From Celeribacter sp. PS-C1 (GTDB lineage Bacteria > Pseudomonadota > Alphaproteobacteria > Rhodobacterales > Rhodobacteraceae): a stretch of 64,000 nucleotides of DNA. Below are positions 28,012-35,806 of the stretch, one piece after another; positions within the stretch are counted from its first letter, which is position 1, and the number at the start of each line of letters is the position of its first letter. A program made the translations under genes and the position numbers. The stretch is from positions 1 through 64,000 of the forward strand of contig NZ_JAHXRW010000001.1 in the NCBI RefSeq assembly GCF_019429625.1, read 5' to 3'. The notes under the pieces were generated by a model, which ran no database searches, was not told the origin of the DNA, and saw only the letters and a program-made list of their open reading frames with translations.

Positions 28012-28919
28012 TGGCCCGACGCAAGAAGGGGCGCGCAGTTCACGGTTGGTTGGTTGTGGACAAGCCCGCTGGCATGACCTCGACCGCTGTTGTCAACAAA
28101 GTGCGCTGGGCGTTTGATGCGCAAAAAGCGGGGCATGCGGGCACGCTCGACCCGGATGCGACCGGTGTTTTGGCCGTGGCCTTGGGTGAGGCGACGAAGA
28201 CCGTGCCCTACATCACCGAGGCGCTGAAATGCTACCGTTTCTCCGTGCGCTTCGGGCAGGCGACGAACACAGACGATGCCGAGGGCGAAGTGATTTCCGA
28301 GAGTGACGCGCGCCCGACGGATGCGCAAATCCTTGATGCTCTGGCCCAGTTCGAGGGCGACATCATGCAGGTGCCGCCGAAATTCTCCGCCGTGAAAATC
28401 GACGGGCAGCGCGCCTATAAATTGGCACGTGATGACGAAGAGTTCGAGATCGCCGCCCGCCCGCTCTACGTTGACGAATTGAAATTCCATGAGCGCGTCG
28501 ACGAAGATCACGCGATTTTGGAAATGGTCTGTGGCAAAGGCGGCTATGTGCGCTCGATCGCCCGTGATCTGGGCGAAGCGCTTGGATGCTATGGCCACGT
28601 CGAATGGCTGCGCCGGGAATGGTCCGGGCCTTGGGATGTCGAAGAGGGCGTGTCGCTGGCCAAGATCGAAGAATTCGCGAAAAGCGAAGAGATCGACCAA
28701 TTCCTGCGCCCTATCGAAGAGGGGCTGGCCGATCTTGATGAGGTGGTGTGCACGCCAGAAGGCGCGACGCGTCTCAGAAACGGCAACCCCGGCATGGTCT
28801 ATCCGGCAGATGGTGTTGAATATGGCGATGAGGTCTGGGCCTCTTTCGAGGGCAAACCTGTGGCCGTCGGCCAATACAAAGGCGGCGAATTGCATCCCTC
28901 TCGGGTGTTCAACCTTTGA
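28011..28919 (+). CDS. truB: tRNA pseudouridine-55 synthase
   Basis: TruB (302 aa) makes pseudouridine 55 in the T-loop of almost all tRNAs. Motif [14 protein letters not shown] carries the catalytic aspartate. The early KPAGMTS loop, [17 protein letters not shown] and [16 protein letters not shown] blocks are all present, with a C-terminal PUA-like segment. It starts on the last base of rbfA (TAATG), so the two are coupled. Confidence 0.96.
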   Translation: MARRKKGRAVHGWLVVDKPAGMTSTAVVNKVRWAFDAQKAGHAGTLDPDATGVLAVALGEATKTVPYITEALKCYRFSVRFGQATNTDDAEGEVISESDARPTDAQILDALAQFEGDIMQVPPKFSAVKIDGQRAYKLARDDEEFEIAARPLYVDELKFHERVDEDHAILEMVCGKGGYVRSIARDLGEALGCYGHVEWLRREWSGPWDVEEGVSLAKIEEFAKSEEIDQFLRPIEEGLADLDEVVCTPEGATRLRNGNPGMVYPADGVEYGDEVWASFEGKPVAVGQYKGGELHPSRVFNL

Positions 28920-28958
28920 TCGCTTGATTTACCCAAACGGAGCGGCCATTCAAAGCGC

Positions 28959-29465
28959 ATGATCACCCGTACACATACCAAGGGCGACGCGCCCTCGACC
29001 GCCGTTTATTCCGATTGCGAACGCTATCGTTATTCTTTGGTGCGGACATGGGACCCGGAAGGGCGCAAGGCGTTCTTTGTGATGCTCAATCCCTCGACCG
29101 CCACTGAAGTGCAGAACGATCCCACAGTCGAGCGCTGCGAACGGCGGGCCCGCGCGCTTGGGTTCGGGTCGTTTTGTGTGACGAATATCTTCGCCTGGCG
29201 CGACACCGATCCAAAGAAAATGCGGGCCGCAAGCGATCCGGTCGGGCCCGAGAACGATCAGGCCATTCATGACTGGGCGCTCTGGTCGGATCAGATCATC
29301 TGCGCCTGGGGCACCCATGGTGCGCATCTGGACCGCGGTGCGCAGGTCGAGCGACTTTTGCGGGCCACAGGGCGGGATTTATATCACCTTGGCCTCTCAA
29401 AAGCCGGGCATCCCAAACATCCGCTTTACATCGCCTACACCCAGCAGCCGGAGCTTTGGGTCTGA
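28959..29465 (+). CDS. DUF1643 family protein
   Basis: This 168-residue cytoplasmic protein shows the family blocks FFVMLNPSTATEVQNDPTVERC and the later HLGLSKAGHPKHPLY. The fold is alpha/beta, with a DNA-glycosylase-like appearance suggested for some members, but activity is not established. It lies 39 nt after truB on the same strand, so it may be co-transcribed. Its stop touches that of the convergent RTX-like gene, so no terminator separates them. Function unknown. Confidence 0.85.
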   Translation: MITRTHTKGDAPSTAVYSDCERYRYSLVRTWDPEGRKAFFVMLNPSTATEVQNDPTVERCERRARALGFGSFCVTNIFAWRDTDPKKMRAASDPVGPENDQAIHDWALWSDQIICAWGTHGAHLDRGAQVERLLRATGRDLYHLGLSKAGHPKHPLYIAYTQQPELWV

Positions 29466-30863
29466 TCAGGCCGCAGACAGAGCGGTAGGGCTCACCTCAA
29501 CCACGATATCATCGTGCGACACATCCGGCGAACCATAGAGCACGGCCACAAGTTCCCCGTTGACGATCACCTGACTGGACAGACCATCGGCGGTCTGGCT
29601 GACTTCGACATCAAGCGCGCCATCAAAGCCGTCGCTTGGATCGATGGTCACCCGCAGCAGGTCTTCGTCCCCGGAAAAGTCCGTGATCTCGGCATGTCCG
29701 ACATCAGAGTTTGCATCATAGTAGAGCCAGAATTCATCAGCGCCTGCGCCACCCGCAGCAGCGTCTTCGGCATCCATCAAGATGGTATCATCACCGTCGC
29801 CGCCGTAGAGCGTATCGGCGCCCGCATCGCCGGACAGCACATAGGAAGATCCGGTGTCATTGCCGGCATAGATCGTGTCGTTGCCGCCGCCCCCGGAAAG
29901 GATCGCAGTGCCATCTCCCCCGTAGATCGTGTCATCGCCAGCACCCGCATGGACAATTGCAGCATCATCCCCGGTAGCGATCACGTCGTCCCCTACACCG
30001 CCCGTTACGATGTTCAGCGTGCCTTCAGTCTCAATGGTCGGCTGGCCGTTGTCATCCAATGTCAGGGTTGCGTCCGTGCCACCCTGCATCTGGTCATCCG
30101 GCAGGATAAAGGCCTCGCCCGCATCGGAGAGGATATGTTCGACCGTCTCTCCTGTCGGCGCGCCGGTCGATACGATTTCCTCCTCTTCCGGGCTCAACAC
30201 GTCATCCTCTGCGCTGCCTTCAGGGCCGGGCTCACCAGGGATGTCCGGATCGTTGACTGCCAATACATCATCATCTGAGCTGCCCTCAGAACCCGCCTCA
30301 TCCGGCACATCCGGATCATTCGGTTCAATCGCGCCGAAATCCCCCAATTCGCTCAGCGCATAAAGCGTCGTCTCCCCGCTTTCGGGGTCAATGATCTCGA
30401 CGGAAATATCGCCAACGGGCAAGGTGTCATAGCCGAGGAAGGACAGAATGGTCTCGTCTTCATCGGTCACATAGGAGAGGCTTGTCCCGATCTCGTCGCC
30501 ATTCTCGTCCAACAGTGGCTCGACGACGAATTCGCCCGTGTCGCCGCCATCGAGCGTCAATGTCACATGATCTTCTTCGGCCACGAAATCCGCAAAAAGA
30601 GTCTCGCCGGATCCGACCGCGACGGCATAATCATCGCCGAGACCGTCATCGCTTTCGTCGGCGACCGGAATATCCTCTTGATCCGCAGGATCATCACCGG
30701 TGAAATCCAGAAGATTGCCCTCTCCGGCGGGGCTTTCATCCACCGTAACATCCTCCGCACCTTCTTCGGAGTTGTCAGCGCTCTCTTGAGTGCTTTCCTC
30801 TGCCAAATCGGTTATTGCGAATGCAGCAGGAACCAATCCCAGCAATGCCAAAGCCCATAACAT
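29466..30863 (-). CDS. Acidic RTX-like calcium-binding protein
   Basis: This 465-aa protein has an N-terminal hydrophobic segment (residues 1-16, MLWALALLGLVPAAFA) that looks like a signal peptide or short anchor. A long acidic linker follows. It contains two tandem 22-residue repeats (182-203 and 204-225, both starting NDPD). The RTX region (about 288-375) has GGxGxD-type nonapeptides such as GAGDDTIYGGDG and GGDGDDTIL, which bind calcium in related proteins. The end, DEFWLYYDANSDVGH to the C-terminus, resembles serralysin-type C-terminal domains. The chain has no lysine, no cysteine and only one arginine (R404). No type I secretion genes are nearby. Function unknown. Confidence 0.78.
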   Translation of the reverse strand: MLWALALLGLVPAAFAITDLAEESTQESADNSEEGAEDVTVDESPAGEGNLLDFTGDDPADQEDIPVADESDDGLGDDYAVAVGSGETLFADFVAEEDHVTLTLDGGDTGEFVVEPLLDENGDEIGTSLSYVTDEDETILSFLGYDTLPVGDISVEIIDPESGETTLYALSELGDFGAIEPNDPDVPDEAGSEGSSDDDVLAVNDPDIPGEPGPEGSAEDDVLSPEEEEIVSTGAPTGETVEHILSDAGEAFILPDDQMQGGTDATLTLDDNGQPTIETEGTLNIVTGGVGDDVIATGDDAAIVHAGAGDDTIYGGDGTAILSGGGGNDTIYAGNDTGSSYVLSGDAGADTLYGGDGDDTILMDAEDAAAGGAGADEFWLYYDANSDVGHAEITDFSGDEDLLRVTIDPSDGFDGALDVEVSQTADGLSSQVIVNGELVAVLYGSPDVSHDDIVVEVSPTALSAA

Positions 30864-31036
30864 CTGCTCATACCCTTAAACAGAACAAACCCCGCAGAAC
30901 GCTTAGACCTTTCTGATGTAAATGGAAGAAAAATATAGAAAAAATTCAATCTAAACAGCTGTTAACAAAGGTTAATTTTCATTTCCCGAAATTTTCGGGT
31001 AAACCGAAGTGTAGCGACCGCAACGAAGGGCAGGAC

Positions 31037-31333
31037 ATGTCAGAAGGAAAAGACATTTTATCTCAGGATATCAACGACCTGAGAGAGGAACTGGAGCGGC
31101 TGAACAATCACCGTTTTATTCGCATTCACAATTCCAATTTGCGCATGATGTGGGTTCAGTTCCTCAGAGGGCTCGCTTTCGGCTTCGGTTCGGTCGTGGG
31201 TGCGTCGATTGTCGTGTCCATCGTCGGCTACATGCTTAACCAGATGGAAGTGGTGCCCATCATCGGGGACTGGGCCAAGCAGTTGGCCGGCGAGATCATG
31301 AGTGAAACCCAGCGCGTGGAGACCGGGCAGTAA
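31037..31333 (+). CDS. DUF5665 membrane protein
   Basis: This 98-aa protein has a charged N-terminal helix (DINDLREELERLNNHRFIRIHN), one long hydrophobic segment (about 47-70, LAFGFGSVVGASIVVSIVGYML) and an amphipathic C-terminus. The family is small and uncharacterised. AGGGCAGG precedes the ATG. It lies 163 nt upstream of rpsO and could be co-transcribed with it. The AT-rich interval 30864-31036, between it and the divergent RTX-like gene, should hold both promoters. Confidence 0.82.
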   Translation: MSEGKDILSQDINDLREELERLNNHRFIRIHNSNLRMMWVQFLRGLAFGFGSVVGASIVVSIVGYMLNQMEVVPIIGDWAKQLAGEIMSETQRVETGQ

Positions 31334-31496
31334 GCGGCCCGACATAGGCGCACGCGACGAAAATGCTTTATTTTCACAGAGAATCCGGCTAAACGCGCGC
31401 ATTCTCGGATGAAAGAGTCCGGGAATTTCTCCAAGGGCCCTGCTGGACGACATCCCGGCTTGTGCCATAACCCTTTGTTTTCGAAAGGAGACCCCG

Positions 31497-31766
31497 ATGT
31501 CGATCACTGCTGAAGAGAAAAGCCGCCTGATCAAGGAATTCGCCACCAAAGAAGGTGACACCGGTTCCCCCGAAGTTCAGGTCGCAATTCTGACCTCGCG
31601 CATTTCCACGCTCACCGAGCACTTCAAAACCCACAAAAAAGACAACCACGGTCGTCGTGGTCTTTTGATGATGGTGGCTCAGCGTCGTAAGCTTCTCGAC
31701 TACCTCAAAGGTAAAGACGAAGCCCGTTACCTCGACCTGATCAAGCGTCTCGGTATCCGTCGCTAA
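31497..31766 (+). CDS. rpsO: 30S ribosomal protein S15
   Basis: S15 (89 aa) binds 16S rRNA helices 20-22 early in 30S assembly. The four-helix pattern is intact: [53 protein letters not shown] and the basic tail RLGIRR. AAAGGAG precedes the ATG. The 163-nt leader contains pairing GC segments (for example around 31416-31465) that could support S15 autoregulation as known in E. coli, but I cannot fold it reliably. pnp, the usual next gene, is 4 kb away. Confidence 0.97.
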   Translation: MSITAEEKSRLIKEFATKEGDTGSPEVQVAILTSRISTLTEHFKTHKKDNHGRRGLLMMVAQRRKLLDYLKGKDEARYLDLIKRLGIRR

Positions 31767-31833
31767 GACGAAAGTACCTCCGAAGCCCCGGCCACGGCGA
31801 CTGTTGCGGTGGGGAGACGGATCGGAACAGGAA

Positions 31834-31861
31834 AAGGCCCTCTTCGGAGGGTCTTTTTTTA
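31834..31861 (+). terminator. Intrinsic terminator after rpsO
   Basis: An 8-bp stem (AGGCCCTC 31835-31842 with GAGGGTCT 31847-31854, one G-U pair) is capped by a stable TTCG tetraloop and followed by seven T. It ends just inside the stop region of the convergent Crp/Fnr gene. Confidence 0.88.
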
Positions 31862-32587
31862 TATCAGCGGCCTCTGTTCCATCTCTTCGACCTCCATCAT
31901 GGCACTGTTTTGCAATTTCTCTCGGTCGAGAATGGTCAGCGCCCCGTTGGTCCAATCCGCCACCTTACGCGACCGAAGCTGGCTCAGCGTTTTATTGGTA
32001 TGGACCAGAGAGAGCCCCAAAGCATCCGCCAAGTCCTGCTGACGGAAGGGCAAGGCCACACTGTTGCCCTTGGTCAAGCCGCGGTAATTCAGACGGTCGT
32101 AGAGTTTCAAAAGCGCCCATGCCACGCGTTCCAGCCCGGTGCGCTGGCCAACAGTGGCAAGACTTTGACCAAGAAATGCTTCCTCTGCGGCCGCCAGCCA
32201 CACGAGATCATAGGCCCGCGACGGATGCGATTGAAACAACCGCCAAAGATCTTGTCGCTGAAAGGTGCAAAGCACCATCGGGGTCGTTGCCTCGACCGAA
32301 TGACCCGCCTCGCCCATGACGCCGGCCTGAAGGCCGATAAAATCACCAGGCATAAGGAAATTAATCACCTGCCTGCGGCCATTCTCGAGTGTCTTGTAGC
32401 GCACCCCCATGCCGCTCAACACGGTGTAAAGATGTGGTGTTTTCGCGCCTTCGATCTGAATCGTGGTTTTCGCATCGACACTCAGCTCACCGCTTTTGAA
32501 CCCCTCCATGAAGTACAGTTCCTGTGCCGAGAAGGGGGAGAAACACTCTTTTTGGCGCAGCGGGCAATTTTTACAACTCGTCGTCAT
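31859..32587 (-). CDS. Crp/Fnr-family regulator with FNR-like cysteine ligands
   Basis: This 242-residue protein has a cyclic-nucleotide-binding-type beta-roll (about 25-125), a dimerisation helix and a winged HTH (about 165-225). Four cysteines, C5, C8, C15 and C107, match the spacing of the 4Fe-4S ligands of E. coli FNR (C20, C23, C29, C122), so oxygen sensing is plausible. The recognition helix SLVHTNKTLSQLR lacks the FNR E-x2-SR contacts, so it should read a different operator. The ATG at 32587 has a GGAG SD; a GTG three codons earlier is less likely. It is divergent from a pseudo-receiver gene. Confidence 0.87.
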   Translation of the reverse strand: MTTSCKNCPLRQKECFSPFSAQELYFMEGFKSGELSVDAKTTIQIEGAKTPHLYTVLSGMGVRYKTLENGRRQVINFLMPGDFIGLQAGVMGEAGHSVEATTPMVLCTFQRQDLWRLFQSHPSRAYDLVWLAAAEEAFLGQSLATVGQRTGLERVAWALLKLYDRLNYRGLTKGNSVALPFRQQDLADALGLSLVHTNKTLSQLRSRKVADWTNGALTILDREKLQNSAMMEVEEMEQRPLI

Positions 32588-32677
32588 TCTTCGCACTCCA
32601 CTATGTCATAGTTTAATTCGCGAAGACGCCATTTGGTTCATTCTGGGATATAATTTCCTGATACGGACCTTCCTGAC

Positions 32678-33058
32678 ATGTTCGGCAAAACTGCCCAATC
32701 CACGCCGCCAAGTGCGGTTTTTTTGATCCTTTGTGACGAATGGAATCTTGGGGAGAGCTTAAGGCTCGCGTTGCTGAGCGTCACACCCGAGGCGCTGATC
32801 CTATGGGCGACAACACCAGGCGAGGCCCTTGTGGAAATTACGAAACAATCGGAGGTGACGGCCGCGTTTCTCGCCCTGCCCGCCTCAGAGGTCAACGCCG
32901 GCTCGCTGGGACACAGACTCGAGCAACGCGGCGCGCGCATCGTTATCTGGGGCGCAAGCCCGTCACAGGCCGCGCCTCCTTTCGAAACACTCAGCTGGCC
33001 GCAGGACATCCGCGCACTCAAACTGTTCTTGGAAAAACCCGCGAAAGATCAGTCGTAA
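32678..33058 (+). CDS. Hypothetical protein, receiver-like without phospho-acceptor
   Basis: This 126-aa protein has alternating beta strands and helices resembling a single response-regulator receiver fold: AVFLILCDEW at the first strand, then LRLALLSV, an ALILWATT strand, AFLALP where the phospho-acceptor Asp would be, IVIWGAS for the Thr/Ser strand and LKLFLEKP at the end. The acceptor position reads as Ala, so phosphorylation is not expected. The family call is by fold pattern only and is tentative. It is transcribed away from the Crp/Fnr gene and its last ten bases overlap the convergent SGNH hydrolase gene. Confidence 0.6.
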   Translation: MFGKTAQSTPPSAVFLILCDEWNLGESLRLALLSVTPEALILWATTPGEALVEITKQSEVTAAFLALPASEVNAGSLGHRLEQRGARIVIWGASPSQAAPPFETLSWPQDIRALKLFLEKPAKDQS

Positions 33059-33840
33059 GTCTTAATAATGTGAGAAAGCTTTTGCCCGATGATCCGGGAC
33101 GCTTTGCGCGACGGGTGGATCATGTCTACCCCGTGAAAGGACCTATCCCCATTGGGCACAAGCCCCGACACATCGAGGAAATAGACCCCATCCTGCGCGG
33201 CTGCCATGCGCGAAAGGCGGGTTTCGAACTCATCGCCCAGCGCACGGCAGGCATCGATCACCGAGTCCACGCCCGGTGAGCGCAGATAGCCGAGATAGAT
33301 CACGCGGGCGCCCGTTTTACGAATGTCGTGCACCAGCTTGGGAATTTCACCGCTTGTTCCACCCTGCGAAATCATCCGCGCCATCTTACGATCACAGACA
33401 CCACAGCCACAGCCCAGCCAAAGATCGTTGCCACCGCCGTTGATCACAACCCAATCGACTTCGTCTCCGCGATACTGTTTGGAAATTTTCATCCCCATCG
33501 CCCCGGTGATAGGCAGCCCGTAGATGATCCGCGCGCCCCCGATGGCCCGGTTTTCGACCGGCTCGCCAAGGCTTTCGGCCAGAGCATCGGCAATCGAGTT
33601 TTTCGACACGGAATGCCAGGCGATCATCGAATCCCCGAGCGTCAGAATGCGCGCATCACTCATCTGCAGCGTTTCGTTCGGAGGTGCGGCGCGCGAGGCA
33701 ATTTCATGACCATTGGCATGGGCTGTTACGCCGAGAGAGATCAGAAGAACGGTCAAAGCCACGCAAGCCAGCATCGGTGCTTGGATCAGGCGGCGCTTCA
33801 GTTGCGCATTGTACATGATGGCACTCTTCGTCCTTGGCAT
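33049..33840 (-). CDS. SGNH/GDSL-type hydrolase, exported
   Basis: This 263-aa protein has a hydrophobic segment near residues 22-43 (MLACVALTVLLISLG) that is a signal peptide or anchor. The SGNH blocks follow in order: ILTLGDSMIAWH (nucleophile Ser), an IGGARI block, VINGGGNDLWLG (Asn) and DMIHPSRKA (Asp and His). Cysteines in LGCGCGVCDRK lie beside the Asn block. The family includes esterases and acetyl-ester hydrolases acting on peptidoglycan or polysaccharide; substrate unknown. Start is chosen at ATG 33840; a GTG 21 nt upstream and an ATG at 33816 are alternatives. Confidence 0.85.
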   Translation of the reverse strand: MPRTKSAIMYNAQLKRRLIQAPMLACVALTVLLISLGVTAHANGHEIASRAAPPNETLQMSDARILTLGDSMIAWHSVSKNSIADALAESLGEPVENRAIGGARIIYGLPITGAMGMKISKQYRGDEVDWVVINGGGNDLWLGCGCGVCDRKMARMISQGGTSGEIPKLVHDIRKTGARVIYLGYLRSPGVDSVIDACRALGDEFETRLSRMAAAQDGVYFLDVSGLVPNGDRSFHGVDMIHPSRKASRIIGQKLSHIIKTYD

Positions 33841-34091
33841 CACAAAGATTCTCCGGCTCACCCAGACTTGGCGAGGCTATACGATAGCCCACATTCTCAT
33901 GAAAACCGAAAACATCGGCAAATGAGGCGTGGTCAAACACCCCAATGTTCACTGTTCGTCTGCGATCATAACGCAGCAAAATTACCAAAGAATGACCAAA
34001 TGTCCTTATTTTTTCTGACAAATAGTCTTTTCTTGTTTCCGGATTATACATCTGCATGTTTCCCCGGAAAATTCCAACAAGGGGAAGAGTT

Positions 34092-35567
34092 ATGGAATTG
34101 GGAGTTTGGATCAGTCTGATCCTCTATTTCGTGCTGATGCTTGCCATCGGTTTTTACGCATGGCGCAAGTCCACAGATACGGCCGAAGGCTATGTCCTCG
34201 GCGGGCGCAATTTGCACCCGGCCGTCGCAGCCCTGTCCGCTGGCGCCTCCGATATGAGCGGCTGGCTTTTGCTCGGCCTGCCCGGCGCGCTTTATGCCTC
34301 CGGCCTGATCGAGGCCTGGATCGGCATCGGGCTCTTCGTCGGCGCGTTCATCAACTGGGTCGTGGTGGCCCCGCGCCTGCGTGAACAGACCAAACGCTAT
34401 GACAACAGCCTGACCATCCCGGAATTCCTCGCCAATCGCTTCCCAACGGCGGCCACCACCCTGCGCGTCGTCTCGGCGGTGATCATCGTGCTCTTCTTCG
34501 CGGTCTACACCGCCTCGGGCCTCGTCGGCGGTGGCAAGCTTTTCGCCTCGGCCTTTGATGGCGCCTACATGACCGGCGTGATCCTCACTCTGGGTGTGGT
34601 TCTGGTCTACACGGTGTTTGGCGGCTTCTTGGCCGTGTCGCTCACCGACTTCGTGCAGGGCTGCATCATGATGTTCGCTTTGATCATCATGCCGATCATG
34701 ATCCTCACCACCGGTCAGGGCAATGGCGTCGAACAAGCCGCCGAACGTCTCGCGACCGAGGTGGCCCCGAACTACCTGTCGATGACCCACGGCCTGACGC
34801 TTTTGACCTTCCTGTCCACGGTCGCCTGGGGTCTGGGCTATTTCGGTCAGCCGCATATCATCGTGCGCTTCATGGCCGTGCGTTCTGTCAAAGAAGTGCC
34901 CGTCGCGCGCAACATCGCGATGCTCTGGATGGCGATCTCGCTCGTGGGCGCCATCGGTGTCGGCGTCTTCGGTCGCACCTACATGGAGCGCAATGGTCTG
35001 ACGCTTGAGGACCCGGAAACGATCTTCATCGTGCTCTCCGAGCTGTTGTTCCACCCGCTGGTCACCGGCTTCCTTTTCGCCGCCCTTCTGGCCGCGATCA
35101 TGTCCACCGTATCCTCGCAACTTCTGGTGTCTTCGTCCTCTCTGACCGAAGATTTCTACAAAGTCTTCTTCCGCCGCGAAGCCTCGGATCAGGAACTGGT
35201 CAACGTGGGCCGGATCAGTGTGGCGCTCGTGGGTCTCGTGGCAATCCTCATCGCCTCCAATCAGGACAGCTCCGTGCTTGGCCTCGTGTCCAACGCCTGG
35301 GCCGGGTTCGGTGCCGCGTTCGGTCCGCTGATGATCTTCTCTCTGACCTGGAAACGCATGACCGGCGCAGGCGCCGTGTCGGGTCTGGTCGTGGGGGCTG
35401 GCACCGTGGCGCTGTGGATTTCCACCGGGCTAAACAAAAGCTTCATGGGTCAGGGTCTTTATGAGATCATCCCCGGTTTCGTCGCCTCCGCCATCGCGAT
35501 TGTCGTCGTCAGCCTCCTGACGAAAGACAAAGGCGAATTCCGCGCGATGGAAACACCTGCGGAGTGA
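34092..35567 (+). CDS. putP: Sodium/proline symporter PutP
   Basis: PutP (491 aa) is an SSS-family transporter importing proline with Na+. About 13 transmembrane segments are visible. The GGRNLHPAVAALSAGASDMSGWLLLGLPG block near the N-terminus carries the Na+/substrate Ser of helix 2. AIMSTVSSQLLVSSS holds the second Na+-site hydroxyl residues. GYFGQPHIIVRFMA is also diagnostic. AGGGGAAGAG precedes the ATG; an upstream ATG lacks an SD. Proline serves as osmolyte and nutrient in marine bacteria. putA is not in the window. Confidence 0.93.
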   Translation: MELGVWISLILYFVLMLAIGFYAWRKSTDTAEGYVLGGRNLHPAVAALSAGASDMSGWLLLGLPGALYASGLIEAWIGIGLFVGAFINWVVVAPRLREQTKRYDNSLTIPEFLANRFPTAATTLRVVSAVIIVLFFAVYTASGLVGGGKLFASAFDGAYMTGVILTLGVVLVYTVFGGFLAVSLTDFVQGCIMMFALIIMPIMILTTGQGNGVEQAAERLATEVAPNYLSMTHGLTLLTFLSTVAWGLGYFGQPHIIVRFMAVRSVKEVPVARNIAMLWMAISLVGAIGVGVFGRTYMERNGLTLEDPETIFIVLSELLFHPLVTGFLFAALLAAIMSTVSSQLLVSSSSLTEDFYKVFFRREASDQELVNVGRISVALVGLVAILIASNQDSSVLGLVSNAWAGFGAAFGPLMIFSLTWKRMTGAGAVSGLVVGAGTVALWISTGLNKSFMGQGLYEIIPGFVASAIAIVVVSLLTKDKGEFRAMETPAE

Positions 35568-35593
35568 TCCCTGCACATCGAGAACGTAACACG

Positions 35594-35630
35594 CGGGCGG
35601 CCTTCGGGTCGCCCGTTTCATTTTCCCTAC
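35594..35630 (+). terminator. Intrinsic terminator after putP
   Basis: A 9-bp stem (CGGGCGGCC 35594-35602 with GGTCGCCCG 35607-35615, one G-U pair) has a TTCG loop and is followed by TTTCATTTT. Confidence 0.8.
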
Positions 35631-35759
35631 CCACAACTCGCGACTTGGCGCAGAGCGCATTTTCCTGTATGCGAGCCCCATCTGAGACGTAACGCAAAAG
35701 ACCCCGGCGTTGTGAAAGTAAGATATGGGGTCGGCGGCAATGGGGCCGCCACGCAAAAC

Positions 35760-35790
35760 GGGAGACGCGAGAGGGCTCGCGAGTGCTCCC
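35760..35790 (+). promoter_or_regulatory. Leader hairpin of pnp
   Basis: GGGAG (35760-35764) pairs with CTCCC (35786-35790). Inside it CGCGAG (35766-35771) pairs with CTCGCG (35776-35781) around an AGGG loop. The hairpin ends 16 nt before the pnp ATG. E. coli pnp is autoregulated through an RNase III-cut leader hairpin; this one may play the same role, by analogy only. Confidence 0.5.
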
Positions 35791-35806
35791 AAACAGGATA
35801 CGCTGA

